Of a stretch of 23,912 nt of DNA, positions 16,499-23,912 are shown one piece after another (position 1 is the stretch's first letter; the number at the start of each line of letters is the position of its first letter). The DNA is taken from the NCBI GenBank assembly GCA_934278005.1, contig CAKQWG010000033.1, positions 1 to 23,912 of the forward strand, written 5' to 3'. The notes under the pieces were generated by a model that had not been told where the DNA came from, did no database searches, and saw nothing but the letters and a program-made list of their open reading frames with translations. The translations under genes and the position numbers were made by a program. This DNA is from an uncultured Pirellulaceae bacterium. GTDB lineage: Bacteria > Planctomycetota > Planctomycetia > Pirellulales > Pirellulaceae.

Positions 16499-16636
16499 TG
16501 TTGGCCAGGGCATGGATCGCGACTTGAGCCTAACTCGGAAGAATCAGCCTTTACTCAATGCCTGACAAGTTGCTAGGTTAGGGCTAACGTACTATTTTGA
16601 CCATCGACCGGAGATCGCAAGAAAGGAATCTGTGCG

Positions 16637-17080
16637 GTGCGCCAACTACAGCCCTTTCCAGTAACTCCGCGGCCAACGAATTTGGTGGCAGCGCTCGCCT
16701 GCGCATGTCTGGTGCTGGGTTCGATGAGCGGTTGCAACTCGTTTGGCAACTCGCGGTTGGTCAAAGAGTTGCAGAGCGAAAACGATCGTTTACTATCCGA
16801 GTTTCGAGCTCAGCGCGATCGCGCTTCGGAACTGGAAAAGGCCAACCAATTGCAGGCAGCTAGGTTGGCCGAGAGCGAAAAGCTGCTCGCTCGTCTGTCT
16901 CAAGGCGGCGGCACTGGGCGGCTTTCCAGCCTGCCTCATTCTGGACTAACTTCTTCGGGCAGCTATCCTGCAAGCGGATATCCGGCGAGCTCCGGCAGTG
17001 CGGGCAAGGCGCCCGCCTCGCCCCCGGCGCTGGCTCAGCCCGGCGAGTTGCGTTGGCAGCCTAGGGCGCGGGGACAGTAG
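16637..17080 (+). CDS. Small coiled-coil lipoprotein
   Basis: The 147-residue product has a signal sequence with a lipobox ending MSGC (lipidated Cys about 33), preceded by a hydrophobic stretch containing ALACACLVLG. A leucine/glutamate-rich coiled coil (about 40-85) follows, and then a Ser/Gly/Pro/Ala-rich tail to the end. The start is GTG 16637, supported by GAAAGGA at 16621-16627. The layout suits an envelope tether or scaffold, but no specific function can be given. It follows the HTH gene by 258 bases; whether they share a transcript is not clear. Confidence 0.75.
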   Translation: MRQLQPFPVTPRPTNLVAALACACLVLGSMSGCNSFGNSRLVKELQSENDRLLSEFRAQRDRASELEKANQLQAARLAESEKLLARLSQGGGTGRLSSLPHSGLTSSGSYPASGYPASSGSAGKAPASPPALAQPGELRWQPRARGQ

Positions 17081-17210
17081 CTGAGCTGGGGCGGCAGTTA
17101 TGGCCAATTCTTGTGGCAATCGACTCTGTCTGCACCATCATGCTGAAAGTGTACATGCACCGGGGTAGACTGCGGTTAAACCACCCGGCGACGGCGAATT
17201 GAAGTGGCGG

Positions 17211-17232
17211 GCCAGTTAACTGGCACTATAAT
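17211..17232 (+). promoter_or_regulatory. TATAAT box with an adjacent perfect 14-bp palindrome
   Basis: GCCAGTTAACTGGC (17211-17224) is a perfect palindrome, and a consensus TATAAT lies two bases after it (17227-17232). The palindrome fills most of the space where the -35/-10 spacer would be, a usual position for a repressor operator. No good -35 lies at the proper distance (TTGAAG at 17199-17204 is too far), so an activator or an extended contact may be needed. The downstream gene starts near 17536. The rest of the 455-base gap 17081-17535 shows only a short AGCGAA/TTCGCT hairpin at 17313-17328. Confidence 0.4.
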
Positions 17233-17238
17233 GAATAG

Positions 17239-17343
17239 ATGGCAAGCCGCTGCGCTGCGGATCCCGCCACCCCCACTTCGTTCTCTCCCACCCAGTTGCC
17301 AGCCCGTGCGTTAGCGAAGTCTTTCGCTGGGCGTAGTCTGTAG
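17239..17343 (+). CDS. Possible leaderless 34-residue ORF
   Basis: An ATG lies 6 bases after the TATAAT box, just where transcription would start, and opens a 34-codon frame ending at TAG 17341-17343. The peptide begins MASRCAADPATPTSF and has no recognisable domain. Leaderless starts of this geometry exist in bacteria, but the frame is short and could be chance. It is listed because of its position, not because of its sequence. Confidence 0.15.
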   Translation: MASRCAADPATPTSFSPTQLPARALAKSFAGRSL

Positions 17344-17535
17344 GGCCCGAGGGCAATTTGCCACGCCTGCACGGCTGTCCAAATCCGCCGCGTTAGCGAC
17401 CTAAAAGTAGGCCGATGACGTAGAATAATGCGTAGCATAATGCAGTGCGGCTGCCGTTCAGAACGGCGGGGTCGCAGCTGGCAATACCTGCCTATCGCCC
17501 CGCCCCATACCTCTTTGCTGATTGACTTCAAACAT

Positions 17536-18972
17536 ATGGTTTCTTCCGCCCGAAGTTTTTTGATCGACTTGGGACGCAAGCTAGTGAATAATTGCATCCA
17601 GCTGCGGTGGTGCAGCTTAGCTACTCTGGTGCTGGCTGGGCTCGGTTGTGCGGAGGATACCTCGATCCGCCAATACACCGTGGCTAAAAGTGAGACGCAG
17701 CGCAATTCTGCTACGGCGAATCGATCGTCAACCGCCGCACCGGCCAGCAAGCAATTGATGCTGGCAGCCATCGTACCGAATCAAGATTTTGCTTGGTTCT
17801 TTAAACTGACCGGCGATCCAGAGAAGGTCCTCAAGAGCGACGCCGAGTTCCGCAGCATGGTCAAGTCAGTCGCTTTTGATGGCGCTGGCCAGCCAACTTG
17901 GAAGCTGCATGAAGGTTGGCAGCAGCAGATTACTCCCGAGGCGATCACCTATGGCAAATTGACTAACGACGAAGCCGGCTTGACGGCAACAGTCACGCGT
18001 TTGCCATTTACCAGCAATGCCAGCGAGGATAGTTGGCGCGGCTACATCGTCTCCAATATCAATCGTTGGCGCAATCAATTGTCGCTGGGCCAGCAGGAAT
18101 GGGAGCAGATGTCGCGTGAGCTTGAGGAATTTCCGGAACTCTCACAAGGGGCCGCTAAAGCCTACTTCGTTAGCATTGCCGGAACCGGTAGTGGCGGGAT
18201 GGATGCGCCGTTTATGAACCGTGGCGCTGGCGGTCAACCGCCGCCGGCAGTTGGCGGGCAGGCTCCCACAGCCAACGCCTCTAGCGCAAGTGGCGCGACT
18301 ACGCCAGACACCGCCGCGCCCCCAAAAAACGCCGCAGCGAGCAAGCCGATTACCTATCAGGTGCCGCAGGGGTGGCAGGAAGAGGCTGCCAGCGGGATGC
18401 GCATGGCATCGTTTGCTGTCAGCCAAGCTGGGGCCGAGGGCGAAGTTACAGTGATCGCTGCGGGGGGTGGTATTGAAGCCAATATCGGCATTTGGCTTGG
18501 TCAAGTTGGTATGGAGTCCAAGCCTGAGACTACCGCACGCATTTTAGCGGAGGCTCAGGATGTGACCGTGCACGAAGTGGCCGCCAAGCTGTACACGATC
18601 GGCGGGCCCGCTGCTACACCTGCAGCTAACCAGACTGAATCCAGTGCAGAATCTGGTGAAGAATCCAGTGCAGAATCTGGTGAAGAATCCAGTGCAGAAA
18701 GCGGATCCGAAGCGGCTGTCGACGCCGAAGTCGCCGCCGGTACAGCATCAGACACAGTTGCAGCTAAAGCGGCCGAGCCGAGTGCAGCTTCAGACTCTGA
18801 TGCAGATGCAGATGCAGACTCTGATGCAGATGCGTCAGAAACGATTTTGATCGCTGATATTCCGTGGCGGGATGGCCAATCGCTGTTCGTGAAATTCAAA
18901 GGCCCCACGTCGCTGGCTAGCTCCCAGCGCGCGGCGTTCATCGCGTTCGTAGAATCAATCGAGTGGAACTGA
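17536..18972 (+). CDS. Lipoprotein of unknown function, operon partner of CcsBA
   Basis: The 478-residue product has a hydrophobic segment and a lipobox ending LAGLGC (Cys about 38). Domain 1 (about 75-220) carries IVPNQDFAWFFKLTGDPE and PTWKLHEGWQQQ. A Gly/Ala/Pro-rich linker follows. Domain 2 (about 270-478) carries ITYQVPQGWQEE and ends with FKGPTSLA...FVESIEW. The two halves share the 'W...GW' style and may be repeats of one fold. An acidic insertion (about 365-435) is encoded by short DNA tandems. ATG 17536 is used; the frame is open back to 17428, and GTG 17584 would give a more typical 22-residue lipoprotein signal. The stop lies 16 bases before CcsBA, so they are co-transcribed. A role at the outer leaf in haem or cytochrome handling is inferred only from this linkage. 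Confidence 0.8.
   Translation: MVSSARSFLIDLGRKLVNNCIQLRWCSLATLVLAGLGCAEDTSIRQYTVAKSETQRNSATANRSSTAAPASKQLMLAAIVPNQDFAWFFKLTGDPEKVLKSDAEFRSMVKSVAFDGAGQPTWKLHEGWQQQITPEAITYGKLTNDEAGLTATVTRLPFTSNASEDSWRGYIVSNINRWRNQLSLGQQEWEQMSRELEEFPELSQGAAKAYFVSIAGTGSGGMDAPFMNRGAGGQPPPAVGGQAPTANASSASGATTPDTAAPPKNAAASKPITYQVPQGWQEEAASGMRMASFAVSQAGAEGEVTVIAAGGGIEANIGIWLGQVGMESKPETTARILAEAQDVTVHEVAAKLYTIGGPAATPAANQTESSAESGEESSAESGEESSAESGSEAAVDAEVAAGTASDTVAAKAAEPSAASDSDADADADSDADASETILIADIPWRDGQSLFVKFKGPTSLASSQRAAFIAFVESIEWN
18637..18699 (+). repeat. 24-bp in-frame tandem repeat, 2.6 copies
   Basis: GAATCCAGTGCAGAATCTGG plus TGAA repeats at 18637-18660 and 18661-18684, with a partial copy to 18699, encoding ESSAESGE units. 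A GAT/GCA-type run at 18791-18832 encodes a second acidic Asp-Ala-Ser stretch. Both keep the frame and probably vary in length between strains. Confidence 0.85.
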
Positions 18973-18988
18973 TCGAAGGTACTTAAAC

Positions 18989-21900
18989 ATGTCGGCTGGT
19001 AATTACGCGAAAGAATCCTCCGCGACCCGTTCTGCTGCGCAAAGCACGGTCTCCTATCCCTATGCCATTTTGAAGCTAATGGGATCGCTGAAGATCACTG
19101 TGACGATGTTCGCGCTGGGCATCTTGATCATCCTGTTCGGCACCTTGGCCCAGGATGAGATGGACCTAGCCGAAGTCAAACGCGAGTTTTTCAATTGTTG
19201 GATTGCTCAAATTCCCTTCGATGTATTGTTCCCCAGAACATTGTTCCCGCACGATGCTCCGTATTTAGGCGGCCTGGGATTCTATTTTCCGGGCGGCGCG
19301 ACCATCGGGCTGATTTTACTGATCAATTTGGTAGCTGCAAAAGTAACGCGATTTTCCATGCGCGCCCGCGGCTTGCAATTGGTAGCCGGCGTGGCGGTGG
19401 CTCTGGGAGGGACGGCATTGATCGTGGCGGTCATCGCGGCCGGACATAGAACCGACGGCCTTCAGGGTGCGCCACCCATTTCCTACGACACGCTGTGGGG
19501 CCTGCTTAAAGGTGGCTTTATCGTCATGACGGTGGGGCTGATCGGTTACGCCAGTCTGGCCAAGCTGCCGGGTTTGGCGCGCGTGTTGTTAGCCGCAGCG
19601 GCGGCCATTTCGTTCTGGGTCAGCGGCTTGCTGTTGTTCGGAGGCGAGTCGGTGCGACTGGATGACCCTGGCCTGCGGATCGTCTGGCAGTTGGTGCAAG
19701 CTTCGATCGCTTCCTGTGTAGTGCTAGCTGGACTGTGGATGCTGTTTGGCAAACGGGGTGGAAATGTGTTGATTCACGCCGGAGTGGGCCTGCTGATGGT
19801 AGGTCAGTTTGTGTTCGGCGATCGGCAAGTAGAGCAGCGGATGGGCCTGGCTGAGGGGGATACGACTAATTTGGCCGTGGTCGAGGATCAGCTGGAATTG
19901 GCTCTGATCGATACCAGCAATCCGGACGAGGACGTGGTATATGCGATTCCCGAGTCGTTGATTCGCAAGGTGCTCAGGGCGGATGGAGTGATTGACGATG
20001 CGAGTCTACCGGCCAAGTTAAAGATTGTGCGGTGGATGAAGAACAGTAGCTTGGCGCCCGTGCAAGCGGATTTCGATAACCCGGCCACTGCCGGCAACGG
20101 TCTGCAGTACATGGCCCTGCCTGCCAAGTCCGAGGGGGGCGCTATGCAGGCCACTAACATCGCCGCGGCGTACGTGCAGGTCATCGATAAGCAGACCGAC
20201 AAGCCGATCGATACGCTGATGCTCAGCCAGCGCATCAATGATATCGCGCAGTTGACCGTCTCGATGCAACATGACGAATACGAACCGGTGAAGATCGACG
20301 GCAAACCGTTCGAACTCGCCCTGCGCTTCCGGCAGGAGCGCAAGCCCTACGACGTGCACTTGAAGGACGTCGAAAAGATGAACTACAGCGGTACCGATAC
20401 CGCGCGGGATTATTCATCGCGGTTGGTTATCACGGACCGCGAAACGGGCCAGTCGCAAGAGGCGAAGACCTGGATGAACAACCCCATTCGTTACAAGGGC
20501 GAGACGTTCTATCAAAGCCGCTATAACAAGATCCCTACAGCCGGCGGTGGCACCATTGAGACCACGGGGCTTCAAGTAGTCGAGAACATGGGCTGGGTCA
20601 TCCCGTACATGGCCTGCATGATGGTCTTCTGGGGCATGGCTGCGCACTTTGGTGGAACTTTTTTAAGCTTCGCCAACCGCTATGCGCGGGGAGCTATTCC
20701 GACAGCCGAGCGCGTGCGGCCAGTCAGTCAGAGCAGCTTGGGCATGCGGCTAGCGATGATGGGAATTGGGCTGGGCGTGTGCGGATTGGTAGCGGGCTAC
20801 TTTGCGCGACCTGATGCTACCAGTCGCTCACAGATCGACTATGCGGCGGTGGCCGAGTTGCCGGTGCAGCATGAAGGGCGCATAAAACCGTTTGACTCAG
20901 TGGCGCGCAATATGTTGCAGTTCATCGGCAAGCCGGTGTTTGGCACCATGCCGTATGTCAAGGATTCCGCGGGCAACAAGCACTCACCGAGCGAGTGGTT
21001 GCTGGGTGTCATGGCCGGTGAGGAGTGGGTCCGCGATGCGCGGGTATTCCGCATCTATGCCGATGAGGTTCGCGACGTGTTCGATCTGGAGCCGCGTCAA
21101 GGCTTCCGCTATTCGCTCAATGAACTGGACAAGAACATGCCCAAGTTCCGCGCGGAGATCGACAAGCTGCGGCAGGGCAATCGCGATCCGGATTCGTTCG
21201 ATTTTCGCGAGCAAAAGCTGGCCGCCGTACACCAGCAGCTCAACATGTTCGATCTGGTGTCCTATGCATATCAGTTGCCGCCCATTCCCGATCCGGGGGA
21301 TCAACCGAGCGAAGAACAGCGCAAGCAGTTTGTCGCCAAGGTCATGGAAGTCTTCGAGATGATGCAGAATTTGGAAGCTGGCGGGCCGCCGGCTGTCATT
21401 CCACCGCAGGGCAAAGCCACGCAAGAGAATTTGTTAACTGCCAAGTGGCAGGCCTACGGGCCAGCAATCTTTGCAACCTTTTTGGGACAGCGGATGGGGA
21501 TGGCCCAAGGCGGACCCAATCCGGCTATTCTAGCGTTTACCGATATCATCGATGCCGTTCGCGCAGATGACGCGCCGGCGGCTAACAAAGCCATCAAGAA
21601 GTATCACGATCTGTTGGCTGATATGCCGCTGGCTGCCGTGACGCTCGACAAAGCCGCCACCGAGAGCTGGCTAAACAAGTTCAATCCAACTGCGCAGGGC
21701 ATTGCGCTCTACTTAGTAGCAATTGTCTTGTCCTTTGCAAGCTTTCTATTCCGCTCGGAGAATCTGCGCAAGGCCACATTCTGGATGCTGGTGGGAGTGC
21801 TCATTATTCACACCATCGCCATCGTTTCGCGGATCTACATTTCGGGCCGCGCGCCGGTGATCAACCTCTATTCGTCGGCTGTGTTCATCGGCTGGGCCTG

Positions 21901-22621
21901 CGTGATCGTGGGTTTGATACTCGAGGTCGTGTATCCCATCGGCGTCGCAAACTTGGTCAGCGGTTTTATCGGAATTGCCACTCTTAGCGTGGCCCGGTCG
22001 CTAGACACTCGCGATACGCTGCACGTTTTGGAAGCGGTCTTGGACACTCAGTTCTGGCTCTCTACGCACGTGATAACGGTGACGGCGGGATATGCCGTGA
22101 CATTTTTAGCGGGTGTTTTGGGGGTGTGCGCGCTGGTGCATCGCATGGCTATCGGCTATGACGCCACGCCGCCCGAGCGTAGGGCACCCCAGTCGGTGGC
22201 GTTTCAGCAGATTTTGTATCGCATGATGTATGGTGTGATCTGCTTTGCCATCTTCTTCAGCTTTATCGGCACGGTGCTCGGTGGCCTGTGGGCGGATGAC
22301 AGCTGGGGACGTTTCTGGGGCTGGGATCCGAAGGAGAATGGCGCGATGATGATTGTGCTGTGGAATGCTATCCTACTGCACGCGCGGTGGGACAAGCAGG
22401 TCGGCGCACGAGGTTTCGCTGTGCTCGCCGTGCTGGGCAACATCGTTACCGCTTGGTCTTGGTTCGGAACCAACCAACTGGGGATTGGACTGCACAGCTA
22501 TGGCTTTACCAGCGGTGCGCTAATCTCGCTGATCGTGTTTGTCAGTGCCAACTTATTGTTCGTGATCGTCAGTCTGATTGTGTCTCGAGTCAGCCAAGCC
22601 AGCTTGTCCCGCTCGGTTTAA
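18989..22621 (+). CDS. ccsBA: Fused ResB-CcsA cytochrome c biogenesis protein (System II haem exporter and ligase)
   Basis: This 1210-residue membrane protein moves haem across the inner membrane and attaches it to CxxCH motifs of exported apocytochromes. The N-terminal ResB/CcsB part has several helices from residue 30, a large periplasmic loop, NPIRYKGETFYQSRYN (498-513) and a helix at about 535-557. A helix near 590-607 leads to a periplasmic region (about 608-900) with HEGRIKPFDSVARNML (from H628). The C-terminal CcsA part (about 902-1205) has the haem-binding WGRFWGWDPKE (1106-1116, the WWD-type motif) and conserved histidines in STHVIT (H1027) and LHSYGF (H1169). GAAGGT at 18975-18980 supports ATG 18989. 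The fusion is known in Bacteroidota, Epsilonproteobacteria and planctomycetes, and the length fits the larger forms. Confidence 0.95.
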   Translation: MSAGNYAKESSATRSAAQSTVSYPYAILKLMGSLKITVTMFALGILIILFGTLAQDEMDLAEVKREFFNCWIAQIPFDVLFPRTLFPHDAPYLGGLGFYFPGGATIGLILLINLVAAKVTRFSMRARGLQLVAGVAVALGGTALIVAVIAAGHRTDGLQGAPPISYDTLWGLLKGGFIVMTVGLIGYASLAKLPGLARVLLAAAAAISFWVSGLLLFGGESVRLDDPGLRIVWQLVQASIASCVVLAGLWMLFGKRGGNVLIHAGVGLLMVGQFVFGDRQVEQRMGLAEGDTTNLAVVEDQLELALIDTSNPDEDVVYAIPESLIRKVLRADGVIDDASLPAKLKIVRWMKNSSLAPVQADFDNPATAGNGLQYMALPAKSEGGAMQATNIAAAYVQVIDKQTDKPIDTLMLSQRINDIAQLTVSMQHDEYEPVKIDGKPFELALRFRQERKPYDVHLKDVEKMNYSGTDTARDYSSRLVITDRETGQSQEAKTWMNNPIRYKGETFYQSRYNKIPTAGGGTIETTGLQVVENMGWVIPYMACMMVFWGMAAHFGGTFLSFANRYARGAIPTAERVRPVSQSSLGMRLAMMGIGLGVCGLVAGYFARPDATSRSQIDYAAVAELPVQHEGRIKPFDSVARNMLQFIGKPVFGTMPYVKDSAGNKHSPSEWLLGVMAGEEWVRDARVFRIYADEVRDVFDLEPRQGFRYSLNELDKNMPKFRAEIDKLRQGNRDPDSFDFREQKLAAVHQQLNMFDLVSYAYQLPPIPDPGDQPSEEQRKQFVAKVMEVFEMMQNLEAGGPPAVIPPQGKATQENLLTAKWQAYGPAIFATFLGQRMGMAQGGPNPAILAFTDIIDAVRADDAPAANKAIKKYHDLLADMPLAAVTLDKAATESWLNKFNPTAQGIALYLVAIVLSFASFLFRSENLRKATFWMLVGVLIIHTIAIVSRIYISGRAPVINLYSSAVFIGWACVIVGLILEVVYPIGVANLVSGFIGIATLSVARSLDTRDTLHVLEAVLDTQFWLSTHVITVTAGYAVTFLAGVLGVCALVHRMAIGYDATPPERRAPQSVAFQQILYRMMYGVICFAIFFSFIGTVLGGLWADDSWGRFWGWDPKENGAMMIVLWNAILLHARWDKQVGARGFAVLAVLGNIVTAWSWFGTNQLGIGLHSYGFTSGALISLIVFVSANLLFVIVSLIVSRVSQASLSRSV

Positions 22622-22746
22622 AGCGTGCAACCTCTGCGCACAATCCTAAGCGCATTGCCCGGCTCAGAGCCCTGCTCCACATAGCCTCCATTGCTTAGCC
22701 CTAAGTTCTTAGTCCTAGTTCTTAGTCTTGATTGCTTAGTGCTTGA

Positions 22747-22844
22747 TTGCTTAGCTCAAATTGTTTAGCTCAAATTGTTTAGCTCAAATTGTTTAGCTCT
22801 AATTGTTTAGCCCTGATTGTTTAGCCCTGATTGTTTAGCCCGGA
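22747..22844 (+). repeat. Seven tandem 14-bp units
   Basis: Units of the form TTGYTTAGCYCNRA run head to tail at 22747, 22761, 22775, 22789, 22803, 22817 and 22831. They drift in steps: CTCAAA three times, CTCTAA, CCCTGA twice, CCCGGA. Degenerate CTTAGT/TTAG copies extend back to about 22690. The last unit overlaps the start of the REP-like element. There are no spacers, so this is not a CRISPR array. It lies in the 401-base gap after CcsBA. Confidence 0.88.
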
Positions 22845-22942
22845 GGGCGGCACATCCCTGCCGGTGGCGTCAGCCACCGGGCCGGTGTAAACCGGCCGCA
22901 GCCCGGAGGGCGACACACCGGCGCTGCCCAGAGGGTGACACA
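22837..22942 (+). repeat. REP/BIME-like element: paired hairpins flanked by direct repeats
   Basis: CCGGTGGC-GTCA-GCCACCGG (22861-22880) and GGCCGGT-GTAA-ACCGGCC (22880-22897) form two adjacent perfect hairpins. The 18-bp AGCCCGGAGGGCGRCACA flanks them at 22837-22854 and 22900-22917, and a third, decayed copy lies at 22925-22942. The form fits a repetitive extragenic palindrome of the kind moved by REP-associated tyrosine transposases; I recall similar 'GGAGGGCGGCACA' elements between planctomycete genes. It may also end CcsBA transcripts. No transposase is in the window. Confidence 0.6.
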
Positions 22943-23022
22943 GTTGGGCTGCCGCGCTGCCCACTCACTTCAATTCGCTCCGATTTAACGGCAACTCAAA
23001 AATTGAACTTGGACGGAAGCGA

Positions 23023-23912
23023 TTGACAAACGAGGGCAAACCATGGCTGGGGCGAGTGCAGATTGTGCTGGCGGCCGTCTTGTGGAGCACGAGCGGCTTT
23101 TTCGCCAAGGCACCTTGGTTTGACGGCTGGCCTGAGGACATTCGTGGAGTGATGCTGGCCTTTTGGCGGAGCGGATTTGCTGTGCTGATCTTGCTCCCCA
23201 TGATCCGCCGACCGGCGTGGCAGTGGCCTATGCTGCCGATGATGATTTGCTTCGCAGTCATGGTCTGGTCGTTTATGTCGGCCATGGTCCACGGATCGGC
23301 GGCCAACGCAATTTGGTTGCAGTACTTGGCACCGGGTTGGGTGTTGATCGGCGGCGTGCTGCTGCTGCGCGAGCGGGTAGTGAGCGCGGATATGTGGATG
23401 ATTTTGTTCTGCTTGAGTGGCGTGCTGTTGATTTTGTCGATGGAGATGTGGAGTGGCAGCAACCTCAGGGCCACTGCCATGGGGGTCCTGTCCGGTGTCA
23501 GTTTCGCTGGCGTGGTGTTGGCCATGCGGCAACTGCGCGACGTCGACTCGGCTTGGCTGATCACCCTCAATCACTTGGCCACAGTCCTGCTGTTATCGCC
23601 TTGGGTGTGGACCAGTTCGGCACAGATTCCGATTAGCAGCTATGTCGCCTTGGGGCTATTCGGCGTGTTTCAGATGTCGATACCTTATCTATTGTTCGCG
23701 CGGGGCCTGCGCAACACTCCCAGTGCTGAAGCGTCGGTGCTGACGTTGATTGAACCGGTCTTGGTGCCGGCTTGGGTGTATTTGGCCTGGAGCCATCACC
23801 CCAGCTATGAAGCGCCGCGGTGGTGGGCGTGGGCTGGCGGCGGGTTGATCATGCTGGGCCTGCTCAATCGCTATGTGCCGCCGCTGCTGCTGCGACTGTC
23901 GCAGCGACGCAA
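23023..23912 (+). CDS. EamA/DMT-family transporter, cut by the window end
   Basis: The frame from TTG 23023 runs open for 296 codons to the window edge with no stop, and translates to a protein with ten hydrophobic helices, the usual count for drug/metabolite transporters. Family-like segments include AAVLWSTSGFFAK in helix 1, FWRSGFAVLILLP in helix 2, WLQYLAPGWVLIGGVLLLRE in helix 4 and SAEASVLTLIEPVLVPAW in helix 9, giving two five-helix halves. The substrate is unknown. No ATG exists in this frame near the start; TTG 23023 with purine-rich GGACGGAAG just upstream is preferred, with GTG 23056 as the alternative. The ATG at 23043 is in another frame and stops early. The C-terminus should be only slightly beyond the edge. 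Confidence 0.85.
   Translation, partial: MTNEGKPWLGRVQIVLAAVLWSTSGFFAKAPWFDGWPEDIRGVMLAFWRSGFAVLILLPMIRRPAWQWPMLPMMICFAVMVWSFMSAMVHGSAANAIWLQYLAPGWVLIGGVLLLRERVVSADMWMILFCLSGVLLILSMEMWSGSNLRATAMGVLSGVSFAGVVLAMRQLRDVDSAWLITLNHLATVLLLSPWVWTSSAQIPISSYVALGLFGVFQMSIPYLLFARGLRNTPSAEASVLTLIEPVLVPAWVYLAWSHHPSYEAPRWWAWAGGGLIMLGLLNRYVPPLLLRLSQRR

Noticed and set aside
17226..17771. A 181-codon minus-strand frame across the lipoprotein start
   Set aside because: It has no recognisable domain and overlaps the lipoprotein signal sequence on the other strand.
22747..22844. Possible CRISPR array
   Set aside because: Units are 14 bp, contiguous and without spacers, and no cas gene is near.
23163..23636. 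A 157-codon plus-strand frame near the window end
   Set aside because: It overlaps the ten-helix EamA transporter in another frame and its translation lacks the membrane helices; the real frame is open from 23023 to the edge.

Overview
The window looks like chromosomal DNA from a member of the Planctomycetota, most likely a Pirellulales-type bacterium. GC content is moderate to high. The protein types fit: a Ser/Thr kinase with one transmembrane segment and a long extracellular half, acidic helix-turn-helix membrane proteins, a MotA/ExbB channel with large ExbD-like partners, a fused ResB-CcsA protein, and many weak or absent Shine-Dalgarno sites with GTG/TTG starts. The lineage is inferred from protein style; there is no rRNA or marker gene here to confirm it.

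Layout. 143-3154 (+): a promoter-like sequence and a receptor-type Ser/Thr kinase. 3427-3914 (+): a small secreted protein with one CxxCH haem motif, followed by a strong intrinsic terminator and two short tandem-repeat blocks. 4173-7596 (+): a two-gene operon of a large exported membrane protein with a glutamine-amidotransferase-like fold and an ABC ATPase. 7645-8790 (-): a class I/II PLP aminotransferase, convergent with the ABC gene. 8981-13934 (-): a three-gene cluster of a MotA/TolQ/ExbB channel subunit with a long coiled-coil tail and two dissimilar ExbD/MotB-like proteins. 14260-14610 (+): a small exported protein divergent from that cluster. 14981-16378 (+): an HTH protein with a very acidic Ser/Asp-rich body and a C-terminal membrane anchor, followed in the same frame by what looks like the tail of a lost gene. 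16637-17080 (+): a small coiled-coil lipoprotein. 17536-22621 (+): a lipoprotein and a 1210-residue ResB-CcsA fusion, 16 bases apart. 22747-22942: a tandem 14-mer array running into a REP-like double-hairpin element. 23023 to the window end (+): a ten-helix EamA/DMT transporter that runs off the edge and begins at a non-ATG codon.

How the genes fit together. The CcsBA protein would attach haem to exported CxxCH proteins such as the one at 3427-3843, and the lipoprotein in its operon may assist. The ExbB/ExbD-like trio should form an inner-membrane ion-driven motor, but its target is not evident. It combines a ZorA-like long tail with two different ExbD-like partners, only one of which keeps the acidic residue at its membrane segment. 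It is the best candidate here for an uncharacterised system. No tRNA, rRNA, CRISPR array, intact insertion sequence or phage gene was recognised.
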